Below are positions 26,072 through 34,384 of a stretch of 64,000 nucleotides of DNA, piece after piece. A model generated the notes under the pieces. The model was not told the origin of the DNA, ran no database searches, and saw nothing but the letters and a program-made list of their open reading frames with translations. The stretch comes from Anaerocolumna sp047777345. Its GTDB lineage: Bacteria; Bacillota; Clostridia; Lachnospirales; Lachnospiraceae. The DNA lies in assembly GCA_047777345.1 (NCBI GenBank), contig JBKEEJ010000004.1, positions 173,540 to 237,539 on the forward strand, read 5' to 3'. The position numbers were made by a program, and so were the translations under genes. Position 1 is the stretch's first letter; each line of letters begins with the position of its first letter.

Positions 26072-27166
26072 ATGAAATATAAGTATGTGGTTGTCGGAGC
26101 CGGACTGGCCGGATTAACTGTAGCGGAAAGAATTGCCAATGTTTTAAATGAGAAAGTACTTATTATCGAAAAGAGAAGCCATATCGGGGGAAATGTCTAT
26201 GATTCCTACAACGAAGCGGGAATCTTAATCCATAATTACGGCCCTCATATTTTTCATACCAATGATCGGGAAGTATATCAGTATTTAAGCCGTTTTACCC
26301 CATGGAATGATTTTTGGCACAGGGTCCTTACCTATGTGGACGGAAATTTGATTCCCATGCCAATAACCGTGGAAACCATTAATAAATTATATAATCTGAA
26401 CTTATCCTGCCAGGAAGTGGAAGACTTTTTAAAGAAACAGGCCGTTCCCATGGATGAAGTTAAAACCAGTAAAGATGTGGCATTAAGTAAAGTGGGAGAA
26501 GATATTTATAAAAAAATATTTGAAACTTACACGAAAAAGCAGTGGGGCATTGATCCTGCTGAAATTGACACATCCGTTATTTCCAGAATTCCCATTCGGC
26601 TTAACCGGGATACCAGATACTTTAGTGACCGGTATCAGGGCATGCCAAAGTATGGATATACCAAAATGTGCGAGAAAATGGTGGACAATCCCAATATTAA
26701 GATTATGCTGAATACGGATTATAAAGAAGTGATAGACGACATAGAGTATGAGAAAATGATTTATACCGGCCCTGCGGATTATTTTTACGATTATAAATAC
26801 GGGAAATTAAAATACCGCAGTATTCATTTTGTATTTGAGACACATAACAAGGAAGAATATCAGCCTGCGCCTGTGGTAAATTATCCCAACGATTATGATT
26901 TTACAAGAATTACGGAATTTAAAAAACTGACCTGGCAGGAGCATAAAATGACGACTATTTTAAAAGAGTTCCCTTGCGACGAAGGGGAACCTTATTATCC
27001 ATATCCTACGAAAGAATGCAAGGAACTCTACGCTTTATACAAAGCGGAAGCGGATAAAGAGAAAAAAGTCATATTCTTAGGAAGATTGGCAGAATACCGT
27101 TATTATAATATGGATGCCGTTGTAAGACGGGCTCTTGATATTTTTAACGGAGGACTGAATGGATGA
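26072..27166 (+). CDS. glf: UDP-galactopyranose mutase
   Basis: Glf interconverts UDP-galactopyranose and UDP-galactofuranose with reduced FAD. The ATG at 26072 lies 6 bases after AAGGAG (26060-26065), giving 364 aa. Visible: the Rossmann FAD motif VVGAGLAGLTVAERIA, EKRSHIGGN, the NYGPHIFHTND block, and TKKQWGIDPAEI; C-terminal GRLAEYRYYNMDAVVRRAL is characteristic. It overlaps the next gene (GT2) by 8 bases, so a galactofuranose-containing glycan is the likely product of this locus. Confidence 0.96.
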   Translation: MKYKYVVVGAGLAGLTVAERIANVLNEKVLIIEKRSHIGGNVYDSYNEAGILIHNYGPHIFHTNDREVYQYLSRFTPWNDFWHRVLTYVDGNLIPMPITVETINKLYNLNLSCQEVEDFLKKQAVPMDEVKTSKDVALSKVGEDIYKKIFETYTKKQWGIDPAEIDTSVISRIPIRLNRDTRYFSDRYQGMPKYGYTKMCEKMVDNPNIKIMLNTDYKEVIDDIEYEKMIYTGPADYFYDYKYGKLKYRSIHFVFETHNKEEYQPAPVVNYPNDYDFTRITEFKKLTWQEHKMTTILKEFPCDEGEPYYPYPTKECKELYALYKAEADKEKKVIFLGRLAEYRYYNMDAVVRRALDIFNGGLNG

Positions 27167-27881
27167 TAAACTTTATATTGTAATTCCTGCCTACAATGAA
27201 GAAGCAAATATCCGGAGTATTATCCGTCAGTGGTATCAGATTGTTGAAAAAGCCGGCAATGAAAGTAAACTGGTTATTATAGATGATGGAAGCAAAGACT
27301 CTACTTATGCTATTATGAAAAAAGAGGCAGAAAAAAGACCTGATTTTATACCATTGACAAAACCAAACCAGGGACATGGTGCCACCGTACTTTACGGGTA
27401 TCGTTACAGTATTAATCAGGGAGCGGATTATATCTTTCAGACAGATTCCGACGGTCAGACGTTGCCGGAAGAGTTCTGGGAATTCTGGAAATGTCGGAAA
27501 AAGTATGCTATGGTAATTGGTTACCGAAAGAAAAGGCAGGATGGATTTTTAAGAATATTGGTGACAAAAACATTAAAATTGGTTTTAGCCCTTTGTTTTC
27601 ACGTATCCATAAAGGATGCCAACACACCTTTCCGCCTTATGAAGGCAGACATATTAAAGGAAAATTTAAAACTGATACCTGAAAATTACAATTTGTCCAA
27701 TGTGATGATATCGGTTATTTACAGTAAAAAGAAACTGCCTGTAAAATACCTGCCTATTACCTTTCGGCCAAGACAGGGCGGAGTCAATTCGATTAATATG
27801 AAAAAAATATTGGTTATAGGCTTACGGGCCCTAAAAGATTTTTTATCTTTCAATAAGAATATTGAAACGAGGAATCTGTGA
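27159..27881 (+). CDS. Family 2 glycosyltransferase (polyprenyl-phosphate hexose synthase-like)
   Basis: The 240-aa protein has the GT-A fold start IVIPAYNEEANI, VIIDDGSKDST and the divalent-metal site QTDSDGQT. It resembles DPM1/GtrB-type enzymes that transfer a sugar from a nucleotide donor to a polyprenyl phosphate, but it lacks the C-terminal membrane helices many have. The start overlaps glf and it is followed at once by the DUF2298 membrane protein. That membrane protein could use its lipid-linked sugar product; this is inference. Confidence 0.85.
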   Translation: MDDKLYIVIPAYNEEANIRSIIRQWYQIVEKAGNESKLVIIDDGSKDSTYAIMKKEAEKRPDFIPLTKPNQGHGATVLYGYRYSINQGADYIFQTDSDGQTLPEEFWEFWKCRKKYAMVIGYRKKRQDGFLRILVTKTLKLVLALCFHVSIKDANTPFRLMKADILKENLKLIPENYNLSNVMISVIYSKKKLPVKYLPITFRPRQGGVNSINMKKILVIGLRALKDFLSFNKNIETRNL

Positions 27882-30364
27882 TGAAAAAAATCAGTTTGGC
27901 ACCTTGTCAAAAAAGCGACATTAAGCAAAATGGCCTTATTGTGAAACTCCTGTTTCAGGGAATATCAGGAATTTTATTTCTGCTTTTGGCAAAATGGCTG
28001 TTAGGAAATGATTTTACCGTTTTCATACAGTGGTGGCTGGCTCTTTTTATTCTGGGAATAGTATTTTTACCTTTCACACAGAAGTTTTTTTCTGGTTTTC
28101 ATGATAACGGTTACTTATTTTCAAAAACATTGGGTTTGGCTGTAACCGGATATTTTTCCTGGCTGTTGTCCTCATTAAAAATTTTAAAATTTAACGCTGT
28201 TTCTTGCTACAGCCTTATTTTAATTGGCGCTGTTATAAATTTTTTCATTTTTGACCGATTAAAGACGCCGGTCAAAATGGAAATGCTGTCTGCTGATAAA
28301 ATAAAATCCATGATATCGGAAGAATTGCTTTTTCTTACTTTTTTTATTGTCTGGACTTATATAAGAGGATTTAAACCGGAAGCCTATGGTACGGAAAAAT
28401 TTATGGATTACGGTTTTATGGCAGCTATGTTTCGGTCAGATTATATGCCGTCAAAAGATATGTGGTTTGCCGGCGGTACCATTAACTATTATTATGTTGG
28501 TCAGTTTATGGCCGTATTTTTAGCCAGGGTATCCGGGGTTTCCGTTAATACGGGATATAATCTGATGCTTACGGCTTTGGCGGCTTTTGGCTTTGTGCTG
28601 CCCTTTTCTTTGGTATACAATGCTACGGAAAATTATTTCAAAGACAGGAATATAAAATATAAAATATCTCCGGTGATAGGTGGATTTATATCCGGTGCCG
28701 GCATTTCTCTGGCAGGAAATATGCATTTTACCATCTTTTATTGGATTGTTCCAGCGGTTTTAAGGCTTTTTGGAAAGTCAGAAAATATTTCAGACTACTG
28801 GTTTCCCGATTCTACCAGGTATATTGGATATAATCCGGAAACCAATGATAAAACCATTCACGAATTTCCAAGTTATTCCTATGTACTGGGTGATTTGCAT
28901 GCGCATGTACTTAATACAATTTTTGTACTTACCCTGTTGGGAATTCTATATGGGTGGCTTATGTCAAGGAAAAAGGAAAGTAAGACTCTTAAGTCTGAAA
29001 CTGACACATGGCATGGCATTATAAGAGAAGTATGCAGCCCCTTTATTATAATAGTAGGTTTTCTTATCGGTTTGTTTCAGATGACAAATTTTTGGGACTT
29101 TCCCATTTATTATGTGGTATCCGGCGCCGTAATTTTATTTTCCAATATGGCAATGTATAAAGTAGATGGGGACAGAAAACCCTGGATAGTTGCCAAACCA
29201 TATTTTATTACTGCTTTGGAAGGCATAGTGGTAATAAGCATTGCCTGGTTAACCGCACTTCCTTTTACAAGCAGTTTTGATACAATAGCAACCCAAATTA
29301 AAATCGCACAGGATCATACCCCCTTGTATCAGCTCATAATTTTATGGGGACTTCCAGTATCCCTGGTTTTAGGCCTGTTCTTTGATTTAATCGGCAACTT
29401 TTTATTTAAGGACCCAGAAAAATCAGGGAGGGAGGAAAGTACTGTGCGGGAGAACCCTTATTTAAACAGTACAGATGTTAATTTAAATTTAGACAAAACG
29501 GCAGAGAAATTTAAATTTTGTACGGCAGAGTATGCTATTTCCTGTCATGGACAAAACAGTAAGAATCCCCTGATTCGGTTTATATCTTCATTAAACATAT
29601 CGGAATTATTTATGCTGACACTCGGTTTATGTGCAATGGGGTTAGTTTTAATGCCGGAACTTATTTATGTTAAGGATATTTATTCCGAAGGATACAAAAG
29701 AGCCAATACCATGTTTAAACTGACTTATCAGGCTTTTATTCTTTTTGGTATTTGTTATGGCTTTATTTTCCCGAAATTTATCAGAGATTTCCGGGCAAAG
29801 CGGCAGCTTATTTTTGCCCTTGTCACATTCCTTTTGTTTGCAAGCACAATTTGGTATTCCAAAGTTTCCGTTAAATCCTGGTATGGAAATATTTTTCAGA
29901 AGGATAGTTATAAGGGCCTTAATGCCCTGGCATTTTTGAAAGATAAAATGCCGGACGATTATGGAGCAATTCAATGGCTGAATGAAAATGTAAAAGGCAC
30001 TCCGGTTATATTAGAAGCAAACGGCGACAGCTATTCGGATTATGAACGTGTGTCTTTTGCCACCGGTTTGCCAACAGTCCTTGGCTGGTATGTTCATGAG
30101 TGGCTGTGGCGGGGCGATACAAAAGTTTTAAACGAAAGGGCCGCCGATATTGAAAATCTCTACACAACCGTTGATTCTTCCCAAATGAAGGAATTGCTTA
30201 AAAAATATAATATTGAATATTTTTATGTGGGAAAACTGGAACGTGACAAATATGGGGAGCAAATCAATGACGAGCTCATTAAATCTATGGGAGAAGTTGT
30301 GTACTTAAGTCCAAAAACGGAAGAAAAGCTTTATGAAACATATATAGTACGGGTAAGACAGTAA
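27881..30364 (+). CDS. DUF2298 (Chlor_Arch_YYY-type) multi-pass membrane protein, probable GT-C glycosyltransferase
   Basis: The ATG at 27881 overlaps the stop of the GT2 gene and is 7 bases from GAGGA (27869-27873); a GTG at 27878 is an alternative. The 827-aa protein has a dozen or more hydrophobic segments. It carries the family blocks WFAGGTINYYYVGQF, HEFPSYSYVLGDLHAH, LIYVKDIYSEGYKRANTMFKLTYQAF and a C-terminal soluble portion with ANGDSYSDYERVS. DUF2298 proteins are known mainly from archaea and Chloroflexi and have GT-C-like topology. With glf and GT2 upstream it probably adds sugars from a lipid carrier on the outer face; this is inference. Confidence 0.8.
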   Translation: MKKISLAPCQKSDIKQNGLIVKLLFQGISGILFLLLAKWLLGNDFTVFIQWWLALFILGIVFLPFTQKFFSGFHDNGYLFSKTLGLAVTGYFSWLLSSLKILKFNAVSCYSLILIGAVINFFIFDRLKTPVKMEMLSADKIKSMISEELLFLTFFIVWTYIRGFKPEAYGTEKFMDYGFMAAMFRSDYMPSKDMWFAGGTINYYYVGQFMAVFLARVSGVSVNTGYNLMLTALAAFGFVLPFSLVYNATENYFKDRNIKYKISPVIGGFISGAGISLAGNMHFTIFYWIVPAVLRLFGKSENISDYWFPDSTRYIGYNPETNDKTIHEFPSYSYVLGDLHAHVLNTIFVLTLLGILYGWLMSRKKESKTLKSETDTWHGIIREVCSPFIIIVGFLIGLFQMTNFWDFPIYYVVSGAVILFSNMAMYKVDGDRKPWIVAKPYFITALEGIVVISIAWLTALPFTSSFDTIATQIKIAQDHTPLYQLIILWGLPVSLVLGLFFDLIGNFLFKDPEKSGREESTVRENPYLNSTDVNLNLDKTAEKFKFCTAEYAISCHGQNSKNPLIRFISSLNISELFMLTLGLCAMGLVLMPELIYVKDIYSEGYKRANTMFKLTYQAFILFGICYGFIFPKFIRDFRAKRQLIFALVTFLLFASTIWYSKVSVKSWYGNIFQKDSYKGLNALAFLKDKMPDDYGAIQWLNENVKGTPVILEANGDSYSDYERVSFATGLPTVLGWYVHEWLWRGDTKVLNERAADIENLYTTVDSSQMKELLKKYNIEYFYVGKLERDKYGEQINDELIKSMGEVVYLSPKTEEKLYETYIVRVRQ

Positions 30365-30700
30365 GGGTATCATGATTTTCTGAAAGTCACAGGATTGCCC
30401 TTTGTGTCAAATGTTTATTGTAAAAAAATGAAAATGATTGTTGTGGCTTTTCATTTTGTTTTCAGATTAAAATTTTTAAATATGAAAAATTAAAGTATAC
30501 GACTAAAAATGAAATAAAATCTGTTTCAGCAATTCTTTTTATATTTTAAGTGAAAATTTGATTACAAAAAATACCTGAGTATAATAAAATTTAATGCACA
30601 TAATAATAACGTAACAAACAACAACACTTAATTATTTTGAATCACCGGCATAATAATTTCGACTGAAAAGATTCAAAATAAGAAAATGGAGGCGTTTATT
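30365..30700. other. Intergenic region before the SASP gene (336 bp)
   Basis: AT-rich gap. A promoter-like TTGATT (30558-30563), 16-base spacer and TATAAT (30580-30585) is present. SASP genes are normally read by sigma-G; I looked for a sigma-G pair and found only CATAATA near 30649 without a matching -35. Nothing coding is seen. Confidence 0.35.
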
Positions 30701-30904
30701 ATGGCAAGCAGAAACAGAGTAGAAGTACCACAGGCAAAAGAAGCGTTAGAACGTTTTAAGTATGAGGTAGCTAGCGAAATCGGTGTACCTTTGAAAAAAG
30801 GCTACAACGGTGACCTGACTTCCTATCAGAACGGTAGTGTTGGTGGTATGATGGTTAAAAAAATGATAGAAGAACAGGAAAAACGTATGTCAGGTCTTCA
30901 ATAA
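30701..30904 (+). CDS. Alpha/beta-type small acid-soluble spore protein (SASP)
   Basis: SASPs coat and protect spore DNA and feed amino acids to the germinating cell. The ATG at 30701 follows GGAGG (30688-30692); the ATG at 30686 overlaps that site. The 67-aa protein shows both signatures: KYEVASEIGVP, containing the GPR protease cleavage site E-I-G, and NGDLTSYQNGSVGGMMVKKMIEE. It is a direct sign that the organism makes endospores. Confidence 0.97.
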   Translation: MASRNRVEVPQAKEALERFKYEVASEIGVPLKKGYNGDLTSYQNGSVGGMMVKKMIEEQEKRMSGLQ

Positions 30905-30921
30905 TATAAATTTATATAGAG

Positions 30922-30954
30922 AAAAAGGGACTGCTTTTTAAGTGGTCCCTTTTT
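30922..30954 (+). terminator. Terminator of the SASP gene
   Basis: A continuous 15-bp stem with G-U pairs (about 30922-30936 with 30940-30954), a TTT loop and T-run at its foot. Confidence 0.85.
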
Positions 30955-30988
30955 GATTCATAGGATATAGCATCCTATGAATCAAAAA
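30950..30988. repeat. Perfect 17-bp palindrome next to the SASP terminator
   Basis: Arms 30950-30966 and 30972-30988 are exact inverted copies around a 5-base loop (ATAGC), with T5 and A5 at the outer ends. It shares its first bases with the end of the preceding terminator. It may be a back-up or bidirectional terminator. Confidence 0.7.
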
Positions 30989-31186
30989 CTCACTTTCGGC
31001 TAAATGGCAAATATATCCACAGGATTATAAGTTGAAATATATAATAATATGGAGTAAAATATTTGAATAAGAAAATGCATTATTGTGTTTTTTTATTGTA
31101 ATTTTTAGATATTATTTGTCATATTGCAAACATTTGCAAAAGCGGCGGATGTATTAGTAAAAATGCTCTACTCAGCGAAAAATGAG

Positions 31187-31214
31187 TTGACAAAACTATT
31201 TTATATTATACAAT
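31187..31214 (+). promoter_or_regulatory. Promoter of rsmD
   Basis: TTGACA (31187-31192), 16-base spacer, TACAAT (31209-31214), about 65 bases before the rsmD start. Confidence 0.7.
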
Positions 31215-31278
31215 ATTAATAGATATTTTGAGTTTTCTGATATTTTCCGTTCTGAATAAATGAATATGTGGAGTAAAA

Positions 31279-31842
31279 ATGAGAGTTATTGCAGGCAAAG
31301 CGAAAAGATTACAACTTAAGACGATTGAAGGAATGGAAACCAGGCCGACTACGGATAGAATAAAAGAAACTTTATTTAATATAATTAATCCGTTACTAGC
31401 TGACTGTAATTTCTTGGATTTATTCAGCGGCAGCGGTGCTATTGGAATTGAAGCGTTAAGCAGAGGCGCAAAATCTGCTGTTTTTGTGGAAAGTTCTAAA
31501 GCGGCATTAGATTGTATCAAGTATAATTTACATAATACCAGGCTTAGTGAAGAAGCTAAAGTAATGCACACGGATGCCTTATCGGCAATTCGGGCTCTGG
31601 AATTACAAGGCAAAGTCTTTGATGTAATTTTTATGGATCCACCATATAATCAGGGACTGGAACGACAGGTATTGGAAGCTTTACAAAATTCAAATATTGT
31701 ATGCACAGACACATTAATTATTGTAGAGGCATCCTTGGATACGGATTTTGAATATCTGGCTGATACCAGATTTCAAATAGACAGAGTAAAAGAATATAAA
31801 ACTAACAAGCATGTTTTTATTAAACGAAAACAGGACATGTAA
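31279..31842 (+). CDS. rsmD: 16S rRNA (guanine966-N2)-methyltransferase RsmD (YlbH)
   Basis: The 187-aa SAM-dependent enzyme methylates G966 of 16S rRNA. Motifs: N-terminal MRVIAGKAKRLQL and RPTTDRIKETLFNI, SAM-binding LDLFSGSGAIGIEALSRGA, and catalytic DPPY in IFMDPPYNQG. It starts a run rsmD-coaD with ylbJ nearby, the Bacillus ylbH-ylbI-ylbJ neighbourhood. Confidence 0.95.
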   Translation: MRVIAGKAKRLQLKTIEGMETRPTTDRIKETLFNIINPLLADCNFLDLFSGSGAIGIEALSRGAKSAVFVESSKAALDCIKYNLHNTRLSEEAKVMHTDALSAIRALELQGKVFDVIFMDPPYNQGLERQVLEALQNSNIVCTDTLIIVEASLDTDFEYLADTRFQIDRVKEYKTNKHVFIKRKQDM

Positions 31843-31937
31843 GTCTGCAGGACAATTTAACGGTGAAAGTTAAAATTTGAATATTAGCCAGCATCCGGAT
31901 CGAAGGAAGCTTGACGTAAGGAAAGGCAGGAATTGAT

Positions 31938-32429
31938 TTGAGAATAGGTATATATCCCGGTAGTTTTGATCCGGTTACACTGGGGCATTTGGATATTATA
32001 TTACGTGCTTCCAAATTAGTGGATAATTTAATTATCGGTGTTTTAAAAAACAGCAGTAAATCACCTATATTTACATCGGAAGAACGTGTGGAATTTTTAA
32101 AGATGGTAACCAAAGACATACCGAATGTTACCGTGGAAGCATATCAGGGACTTTTGGTTGATTTTGCTGATGAGAAAAATGCGAATGTTATTGTAAGAGG
32201 CTTAAGGGCTATTACTGATTTTGAGTATGAATTACAGTTGGCTCAGACTAATCATAAGTTAAATCCCAAAGTTGAGACAGTTTTTTTAACTACCAGCGTA
32301 AAATACGCGTATCTTAGTTCCAGTACGGTAAGGGAAATTGCCAGTTATGGCGGGAAAATAGAACAATTTGTACCTGAATGTATTGTTCAGCCTATTTATG
32401 ATAAATTTAATAAAATAAGGAGAGGTTAA
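31938..32429 (+). CDS. coaD: Phosphopantetheine adenylyltransferase
   Basis: CoaD makes dephospho-CoA from 4'-phosphopantetheine and ATP. TTG start at 31938 with AGGAA 5 bases upstream; no ATG is available near the conserved N-terminus. The 163-aa protein keeps the nucleotidyl-transferase motif YPGSFDPVTLGHLDII, the VRGLRAITDFEYELQ block and the SSSTVREI motif. The gene follows rsmD, and a coiled-coil protein gene starts 1 base after its stop. Confidence 0.96.
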   Translation: MRIGIYPGSFDPVTLGHLDIILRASKLVDNLIIGVLKNSSKSPIFTSEERVEFLKMVTKDIPNVTVEAYQGLLVDFADEKNANVIVRGLRAITDFEYELQLAQTNHKLNPKVETVFLTTSVKYAYLSSSTVREIASYGGKIEQFVPECIVQPIYDKFNKIRRG

Positions 32430-32430
32430 T

Positions 32431-33078
32431 ATGGGTGCCAGTAGGATAGAGCAGTTAATCGAGGATATATATGAGTTCATAGAAAGCTGCAGAATGCAAC
32501 CGCTTTCAACCACGAAAGTAATTGTTCCCAAAGATGAATTATATGATTTGCTTGATGAATTAAGATTAAGAACTCCTGATGAAATTAAAAGATATCAAAA
32601 AATCATTTCCAACCGGGATGCAATTATTGCTGATGCGGAGGAAAAAGCTGCGTCTATTATAGCGGAAGCTGGTGAAAAGGCCCATTCTCTTATAAACGAA
32701 CACGAAATTATGCAACAGGCATACGAACAGGCCAATGAAATTGTAAACAAGGCCACAGCAGAAGCTGAAAGAATCATAGCAGAAGCCAACAATGACGCCA
32801 ATCAAATCCGCGCAGGCGCCCTGGCATATACGGAAGAAATGCTTTCTGATGTGGAAAATATTCTTACCAATGCTTATGAAAGCACGAAAGCAAAATATGA
32901 AAACCTGCTAAGTGCTCTGAAAGGTAATCTTGATATTGTAATTAATAACCGAAATGAATTGGCTAACACTACCCAAGAATATACGGCGGAAAATACTGAA
33001 TCGGAAAATACCGCCAAACAGCAGTCAGATGATGACTTTAATTTTGATGAAAACACCTTCCTTGAAGATATTGAATAG
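32431..33078 (+). CDS. Coiled-coil protein related to V/F-type ATPase stalk or DivIVA-like proteins
   Basis: The 215-aa protein has a short N-terminal globular part (about 1-55, MGASRIEQLIEDIYEFIESC) and a long alanine/glutamate-rich coiled coil (about 60-150) with repeated EKAASIIAEA-like heptads. The C-terminal tail is acidic and disordered. Similar Clostridia proteins are often labelled ATPase subunit H or DivIVA-like, mainly because of composition. It is likely cytoplasmic and may scaffold at the membrane; the real role is unknown. It is coupled to coaD. Confidence 0.7.
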   Translation: MGASRIEQLIEDIYEFIESCRMQPLSTTKVIVPKDELYDLLDELRLRTPDEIKRYQKIISNRDAIIADAEEKAASIIAEAGEKAHSLINEHEIMQQAYEQANEIVNKATAEAERIIAEANNDANQIRAGALAYTEEMLSDVENILTNAYESTKAKYENLLSALKGNLDIVINNRNELANTTQEYTAENTESENTAKQQSDDDFNFDENTFLEDIE

Positions 33079-33099
33079 CATATGTGCTGGCATCCTTAT

Positions 33100-34140
33100 C
33101 TAGGCAGGCAGTATAAATCTTGCATAAAGATAAGATAAGAATAAGGCAAGCAGCATATGCAGGAGTTTTGATTTCATATAGATACCAACTGATAGCCTTG
33201 TATTATTAATTACACTTTTGGTTTGGGCAATTCCGGACAAGCCGCCAAAGGCTGTAATCATAGTAATTAAGGCTATTTTTGTGCTTATTTTCAGGCCGGA
33301 TAAGCTGATTTGATTTATTCCTGTTGTAATTTCTAACAGTCCGATTGACAATAATTTTAAATAGCTGCCATTGGTGCCAAGGGAAGAAATAATCTGGGCC
33401 GGGATGGAAAATAATATAATATAGCCGCCTACTTTTGTGATTACTTCAAAACCATTCATAATGGAAGAATCCAGCAAGGAAAAATACGACTTTGGCTGGC
33501 TGCAGTTTATGCCCCTTTCCTCAAAGCCCATGACAGAAACCACATTTTTTTTACTTAAACCAACGTTTGGTAAGAACCGAAAAAGCAAAAAGGCAGAAAA
33601 AATGCCTGATAAATAAATGATAAGCAATAAATGAAATCTGGCCTGGGGCAGGTTTAGCTGGGAGATGGCTATATAACTCATAATAAACACAGGACTGGCA
33701 TTATTGCAAAATCCAAGCAAATACTGGCCTTCTTTGACGCTAATACTTCCATCTTCAACCAAATCCGCCACAGTCTTGGCCCCTACCGGTATGCCGGATA
33801 AAAAGCCGATTAAAACAGGATAACATCCTCCCCGGCTAATCCCAAAAAGAGTATGAAACAAAGGATAGAAAAACTTGCCTAAAGGTTTTGTAAGCCCTAG
33901 TCCGATAATCAGATTGGAAACAATAATAAAGGGCAATAAGGAAGGCAATACGGTATTAAACCATAATAAGAGACCTTTTTTGGCCCCGGTATAGGAGGAA
34001 GCGGGGAAAAGAAGTATAACGAAAAGGAACAACACAATTCCGGCCTTTGAAATAAGTTTGCTGTTTCTGATTGATTTTTGATTCCATTCCTTTTTTTTAT
34101 TATCTTTTTTTAACATTGTATAGATATGGTTCGTTTTCAT
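33100..34140 (-). CDS. ylbJ: Sporulation integral membrane protein YlbJ
   Basis: The 346-aa protein has an N-terminal basic tail and about eight membrane segments of the nucleoside-recognition (Gate) fold. Typical blocks: GAKKGLLLWFNTVLPSLLPF, GFLSGIPVGAKTVADLVE and GFCNNASPVFIMSY. In Bacillus YlbJ is made in the mother cell under sigma-E and is needed for heat-resistant spores. GGAGGAAG lies directly before the ATG. It is on the opposite strand from rsmD-coaD, an inversion relative to the Bacillus order. Confidence 0.9.
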   Translation of the reverse strand: MKTNHIYTMLKKDNKKKEWNQKSIRNSKLISKAGIVLFLFVILLFPASSYTGAKKGLLLWFNTVLPSLLPFIIVSNLIIGLGLTKPLGKFFYPLFHTLFGISRGGCYPVLIGFLSGIPVGAKTVADLVEDGSISVKEGQYLLGFCNNASPVFIMSYIAISQLNLPQARFHLLLIIYLSGIFSAFLLFRFLPNVGLSKKNVVSVMGFEERGINCSQPKSYFSLLDSSIMNGFEVITKVGGYIILFSIPAQIISSLGTNGSYLKLLSIGLLEITTGINQISLSGLKISTKIALITMITAFGGLSGIAQTKSVINNTRLSVGIYMKSKLLHMLLALFLSYLYARFILPA

Positions 34141-34384
34141 TTACTTCCTCCGATTAAATTATTACTATAATCTATTTTACAGATGTGTCGGATATGCTTA
34201 TGATTTCTGTGAAAAACTATATTCTGAAACAGTTTCATATATATAAAACATTTTGTTTTATAACTTTCATATAATCATGTTTTATGTTATAATATTTTTT
34301 TGAGGACGGAGTATTTTTAATAAGACAGATAAAATAAATATAGACGGAACAAATTTTAAAAGTAAAATCCGGGAAAGGAAAGCT

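Noticed and set aside
30639..30655. Sigma-G promoter for the SASP gene
   Set aside because: TGAATC and CATAATA are present, but the spacing between them is only about 5 bases, not the required 17-18.
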